This document shows, one piece after another, positions 60,462-64,000 of a stretch of 64,000 nt of DNA. The translations under genes were made by a program, and so were the position numbers. Location: positions 62,001 to 126,000 of the forward strand of contig NW_019774336.1 in NCBI RefSeq assembly GCF_001039355.2, read 5' to 3'. Position 1 is the first letter of the stretch. Each line of letters begins with the position of its first letter. The notes under the pieces were generated by a model. The model had not been told where the DNA came from. It searched no databases and saw only the letters and a program-made list of their open reading frames with translations. The DNA comes from Lingula anatina. Its lineage: Eukaryota; Brachiopoda; Lingulata; Lingulida; Lingulidae.

Positions 60462-60635
60462 CTGTATAATAGTCATCGAACACTGAATCTGGGCAGTTTA
60501 AGTTGTCTGCTCTGTGATGCTCTCTTCTCCAGGCCTCTATCAAGGATAACTCGCTCTTCCTGCAATTCTTGGGGACCCTGTGTCGTGGCAAGGTATCTTC
60601 GTTTTCCACAAGCGTGTGCTTAGCGAGACCTATAT
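60462..60635 (-). CDS. Unknown - strand gene, internal exon (58 codons)
   Basis: On the minus strand the acceptor is CCTCTTTGCAG and the donor ATACAG|GTAAGC. Only one frame is open: IGLAKHTLVENEDTLPRHRV, PKNCRKSELSLIEAWRREHH, then RADNLNCPDSVFDDYYT. It leaves in phase 1, exactly as needed by the 57000 exon (YYT-G-TTEQ). No ATG lies in this frame, so the start must be in an upstream exon. No recognisable domain. Confidence 0.6.
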
Positions 60636-63600
60636 CTGCAAAGAGGTCTATTTAATGGAAGCAATTTATCAGAACAACCGGCTCCGTTGTTCCAGTCATG
60701 AAAAAAAGACAAGTTATTATGATTTACGAGCGTTTTATGTTACAACCAGAGTAGACCGGAAATGAAAAACATCTGCGTTCAGTTTATTACGCGTCATTTC
60801 ATTAATTAAAGTAAGACTGATACTACTGACAATATCGATTACGAAAGAGTTTCCTATTCCAAGTAAATTCACACCCGTGTAAAAACGCAGGGTATTTTGC
60901 TGGAAACAACTGTAATACATGTAATCAAGTCAGTACCAGTGCGTCTCATAACAATAATTCGTTTTTAATTGAAAAAAAAAAACGTGCTGGGTATCATGCA
61001 TACATTCTTTGAAATCACTTTAATTTACAACGCTGGCAACTGCACCACGTCTTTGGTAACGAATCCTTATTTAATGATCCGACACAGCATCCATTTACTA
61101 GACTTCTTGTTGCTTTACGGAAATCTAAGGAAATTAATGTAGATTGATTAAAAACGTCTATTATTTTATGTAATTGTCTTTCGGTACAATATCACATTTT
61201 TATCACACACGCAAAAATATTACAGTCCCCGCACTAATATACAAAAACCCGTATTAATTAGTATAAACAAAAAAACTCAAAACAAATCAAGATTGACAAA
61301 ACGCAAGGCCTCTGCTTCAATTAAATTCTGATAGCACTCTCCATTATAGTTAGCAAACTGCAAAGTGAAACAAGCTCTCCGCTTACTGTTTCTTATATGA
61401 TTAAGGTGACGTAAAGCTCGGTTGGTAAAGGAGAGTTATCGTCAGCACTGTAAATCCCGGGCAAAAAAAAACTGTGATTAACATTCATCATGGGCAGATG
61501 TAATATCTAGCTAGAAGCTAGACACCAATTAGGTCCTTCTTACGCACCGTACTCTACATCTACTGGGACTTGTCAAAAGCGTATGCAAGAAATTCTGCGT
61601 GAGGAGTTTAAAGATACTCCTTGTGGAATTTTTGTGCCAACCCTCAACTAACGAATTACTGCTTTATCCGTCCCTGCAATTGGATTTTATATTTTGTACC
61701 ATTTCTAATCGCAAGACTTCTAAACGCGCCTGGGTTCATTTAGACCGCCATGTTTTCTTGTCGTTTGAGAAGGAAATGTTGACATCAGGTAATTTCATTA
61801 GAGATTTTATTATTTTTAAGATCTGAATTGGGATATATATGATAAGCAGCTTTGCAGGACATTTATAAATACATGTACACATATCACTTTTGGAAACTTT
61901 CAAATGCACAAAGTATACCTTTAACCATTCAGAAAAAAAAAAGTGCACATTTGACTGACGCACAGTGTACTTAGAAAGTTGGGTTGGGGTAGCCTCCCCC
62001 CACGCCTATACATGCACATGACCCGCCAATTGACATAGCCGTGTGTCCCCGTCAACACGAGTTGTGCAAATAAAAACAACGATAGCTGACAAATGTGCAC
62101 GTACACACAAAATAAAACGGTGAAATAAAACAACCTGACAAAAGTTTACTCGGAAATGATTGTGGTAGAATTATAAACTTGTAATGTACATGATGTCCAT
62201 AATCAAAATAGTTTTGCATATGGAAGAAAGTTTCCTCAATTAGGCATTTATAAAATCCAAAATTGGAATAAATTGAATTGGTGAATGAAAGAATTATGGC
62301 AAAGAACTTGTTGTAAAAATTATACTCTTGCTTTAAATGTTGAATATTTTACTGTGGTCGACTGCACCTCTGCTCTTCCTTACAGCACTGTTTAAAGCAT
62401 CCCAACAGGGTGAAATCAGAATAAGCAGGCCAGTCTACTTGCTCAATCTCCTTGTCTTTAAAAAATTGGTGTGCTCTGCGAGCATGATGAGGTGGAGCAT
62501 TATTGCCATGCCGAAACAAAAAGCTTAAACTAACAAATAGCACCATTTCTGTCTCCAGAACCTGCATGTAGACGACGGCAGCCACGCTTTCTCTGAAGAA
62601 CGCCAGATTGGAATGACCTCCGTAAGGAATGGCATCATTAAGGAAGGGCAACCAATGATGGACAGAACTACCACCCTATATGCTAGTAGGCAACAGTTCT
62701 CACCTCGCAGTCTTCAAAAAACCTCTTCCAAAGTTGACATGAAAATGAAATCTGCTAGCAACACAAAAAGAAGAAATCTTGCTTCATCAAAAAAAAAAAA
62801 ATCAGACGCGATTCCGATGGCGCATTTAACAAAAACAGAGTTCAGTTGTCGGGTCCGTTCCTAGCGGCTGTTCTTCCTCTCTTGGGCCAAAAAATTTTCC
62901 ACTGAGTTCCCCTTCGCTTTGGCCACGAATCTGAAATCTTCTGTTGTCGGATCTTCTATAAACTCTGGTTTTGATGGGTTTTTGGCCCTGTCCCTGACAG
63001 AAGATTGACAATTTGCTGTGACGCATCCTGTAGGGCATACAATCTATCCAGGCTGTAGATTTAATGGTACGACCGGTGTAACGAAACTGAGGGTCCGTGT
63101 AACAGAAAGTCCGCCTTCCATTTAGTTATGATGGTTAGGGTTAGCCTGACCTAAGCGGGTCAAAATTTAGGGCAAGGCTTACCTGTACAAATGAATGGGA
63201 AGGGGACTCTCTATCTTGGGGGACTCCGTCACGTTACAGGTACTGACGTTTGGCCACATATGTTGTTTGGTACGATGCCGCTGGATGAACAGTCAATTCA
63301 AATAGTGATTTCAAAGCAAACAACGTTGGCGCACAAATCACCACATTCACAATTTTTGGACAGGTTTAACGGCCAACAACTGTGCAGAAACATCACGTGA
63401 CAGTAGGGTTCGTTGTTATATCGTCGTAATCGCTTGGACCAGGCACGGCACCTGATTGATCGATTTTGCATAACACTGTTCAAAAGGAATTGTGTTCACC
63501 TAAATAACTTGCCAAAGTCTGCGATATAAAAATGTGATAGGCTTCACATTAGCTTTTGAAATAAGAACCATATCTCTTATTTCTCAGATATTCTATCATT

Positions 63601-63772
63601 TTAGCAGGAGTGTAATCTGAATAAGAACGTTAAACAAACGTTGGGCCAAATAAAGATTTACACATTGAAGAGGTGCTCTGGTGCATTGGTATCCAAGTTA
63701 ATCATGATACTATGGTGTTCTCATGCACTAAACATAGCGACATCTCTTTGCTGTGTGGCACAACCAACTTAC
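60636..63772 (-). other. Putative first intron of the - strand gene
   Basis: Apart from the transposase relic at 62349-62651, I see short open frames on both strands (for example 62826-63038 on -) that I cannot assign. They may be other parts of the decayed transposon. Confidence 0.35.
62349..62651 (-). pseudogene. Decayed Tc1/mariner-like transposase fragment
   Basis: The minus-strand translation contains NNAPPHHARRAHQFFKDKEI and EQVDWPAYSDFTL, which match the DNAP.H.AR.V..FF...I...DWP..SPDL pattern around the second catalytic Asp of Tc1-type (DDE) transposases. An upstream GGHSNLAFFRESVAAVVY stretch fits the GG.S...V region. The ORF stops before the final catalytic Glu and lacks the DNA-binding N-terminus, so it is a relic. 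It lies in the first intron of the unknown gene, on the same strand. Confidence 0.6.
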
Positions 63773-63800
63773 CTTTTTCGTTCAGTGGATGATTTAACAT
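63773..63800 (-). CDS. Unknown - strand gene, weak candidate first exon
   Basis: On the minus strand ATG (63800-63798) reads MLNHPLNEK and ends in phase 1 at AAAAG|GTAAGT, a consensus donor. Joined to the 60635 exon it gives NEK-D-IGLAKHT, for a complete 329-aa frame with the other exons. The start context is mediocre and the exon is only nine codons, so this is a suggestion. Confidence 0.3.
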
Positions 63801-63870
63801 TGGAGGGGTGTCCTATGTGCAACAAACAATCACCTAATTAACTGCAGCATATTACTTCATTTGGATGTCA

Positions 63871-63871
63871 C

Positions 63872-63905
<34 letters not shown>

Positions 63906-63931
63906 CATGCACGCACGTACATACATACATA
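63871..63931. repeat. (CA)n / (CATA)n microsatellite
   Basis: A CA run, broken once, followed by ACATACATAC units. Confidence 0.9.
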
Positions 63932-64000
63932 CCACCATAATTACATAATGCTTGTATTACTGCAAATGTTAGCAGATTTATTTTCGTTTAGGCAGAGCGA

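Noticed and set aside
62826-63038. A 70-codon - strand open frame, considered as an exon of the unknown gene.
   Set aside because: No splice phase links it to 60635, and a sister frame is equally open for part of it; it may be transposon debris.
63182-63240. Minus-strand donor (TACAG|GTAAGC), considered as the upstream exon of the unknown gene.
   Set aside because: In the phase needed there is a stop 10 codons before the donor and no ATG after it.
1-64000. tRNA, rRNA, CRISPR arrays, operons, promoters of bacterial type.
   Set aside because: None found by eye; the window is animal nuclear DNA. Small RNA genes without conserved boxes could be missed.

Overview
This looks like a genomic window from an invertebrate animal. 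It is AT-rich, has long introns with GT/AG splice sites, simple repeats and many small non-autonomous DNA transposons. I see no bacterial operons and cannot name the species.

Most of the window (about 2.7-48.3 kb, + strand) is one gene for a calcium/calmodulin-type cyclic nucleotide phosphodiesterase, PDE1. Fourteen shared coding exons were placed by reading splice sites and checking codon phase at every junction. They run from the N-terminal regulatory exon (19522-19635) through the whole catalytic domain (35401-43303), which carries the HNPYHNLTHAADV, HDFEHTGTTNNF, NDRAVLENHH and ADISHP motifs and the substrate-clamp Gln, to a Ser-rich C-terminus and a stop at 47206-47208.

Upstream is a row of alternative 5' ends, all able to splice in phase 2 onto the 19522 exon: a two-exon route (2732-2797 plus 3240-3432) and three first exons with their own ATGs (5250-5341, 6657-6805, 15799-15995). 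The 15.8-kb intron 19636-35400 holds two in-frame cassette exons (99 and 81 bp, both phase 2-2) and a fourth internal first exon (31431-31525). That last exon would bypass the regulatory exon and give a shorter enzyme. None of these alternative pieces has transcript support here.

From about 54.1 to 63.8 kb, on the - strand, there is a multi-exon gene I do not recognise. Three exons (60635-60462, 57000-56272, 54155-54097) agree in phase and end at a stop, and a weak candidate first exon lies at 63800-63773. The protein (up to 329 aa) is hydrophilic and probably disordered. A decayed Tc1/mariner-like transposase fragment lies in its first intron.

At about 49.8-50.1 kb base composition changes sharply. 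The PDE1 gene body is poor in CpG, while the rest of the window to 64 kb is rich in it, as expected for mosaic (gene-body) DNA methylation. MITE and foldback elements are at 88-666, 896-1053, 1436-1720, 9932-10239, 11422-11590, 20706-21041, 22722-23060, 27276-27570 and 58211-58385.
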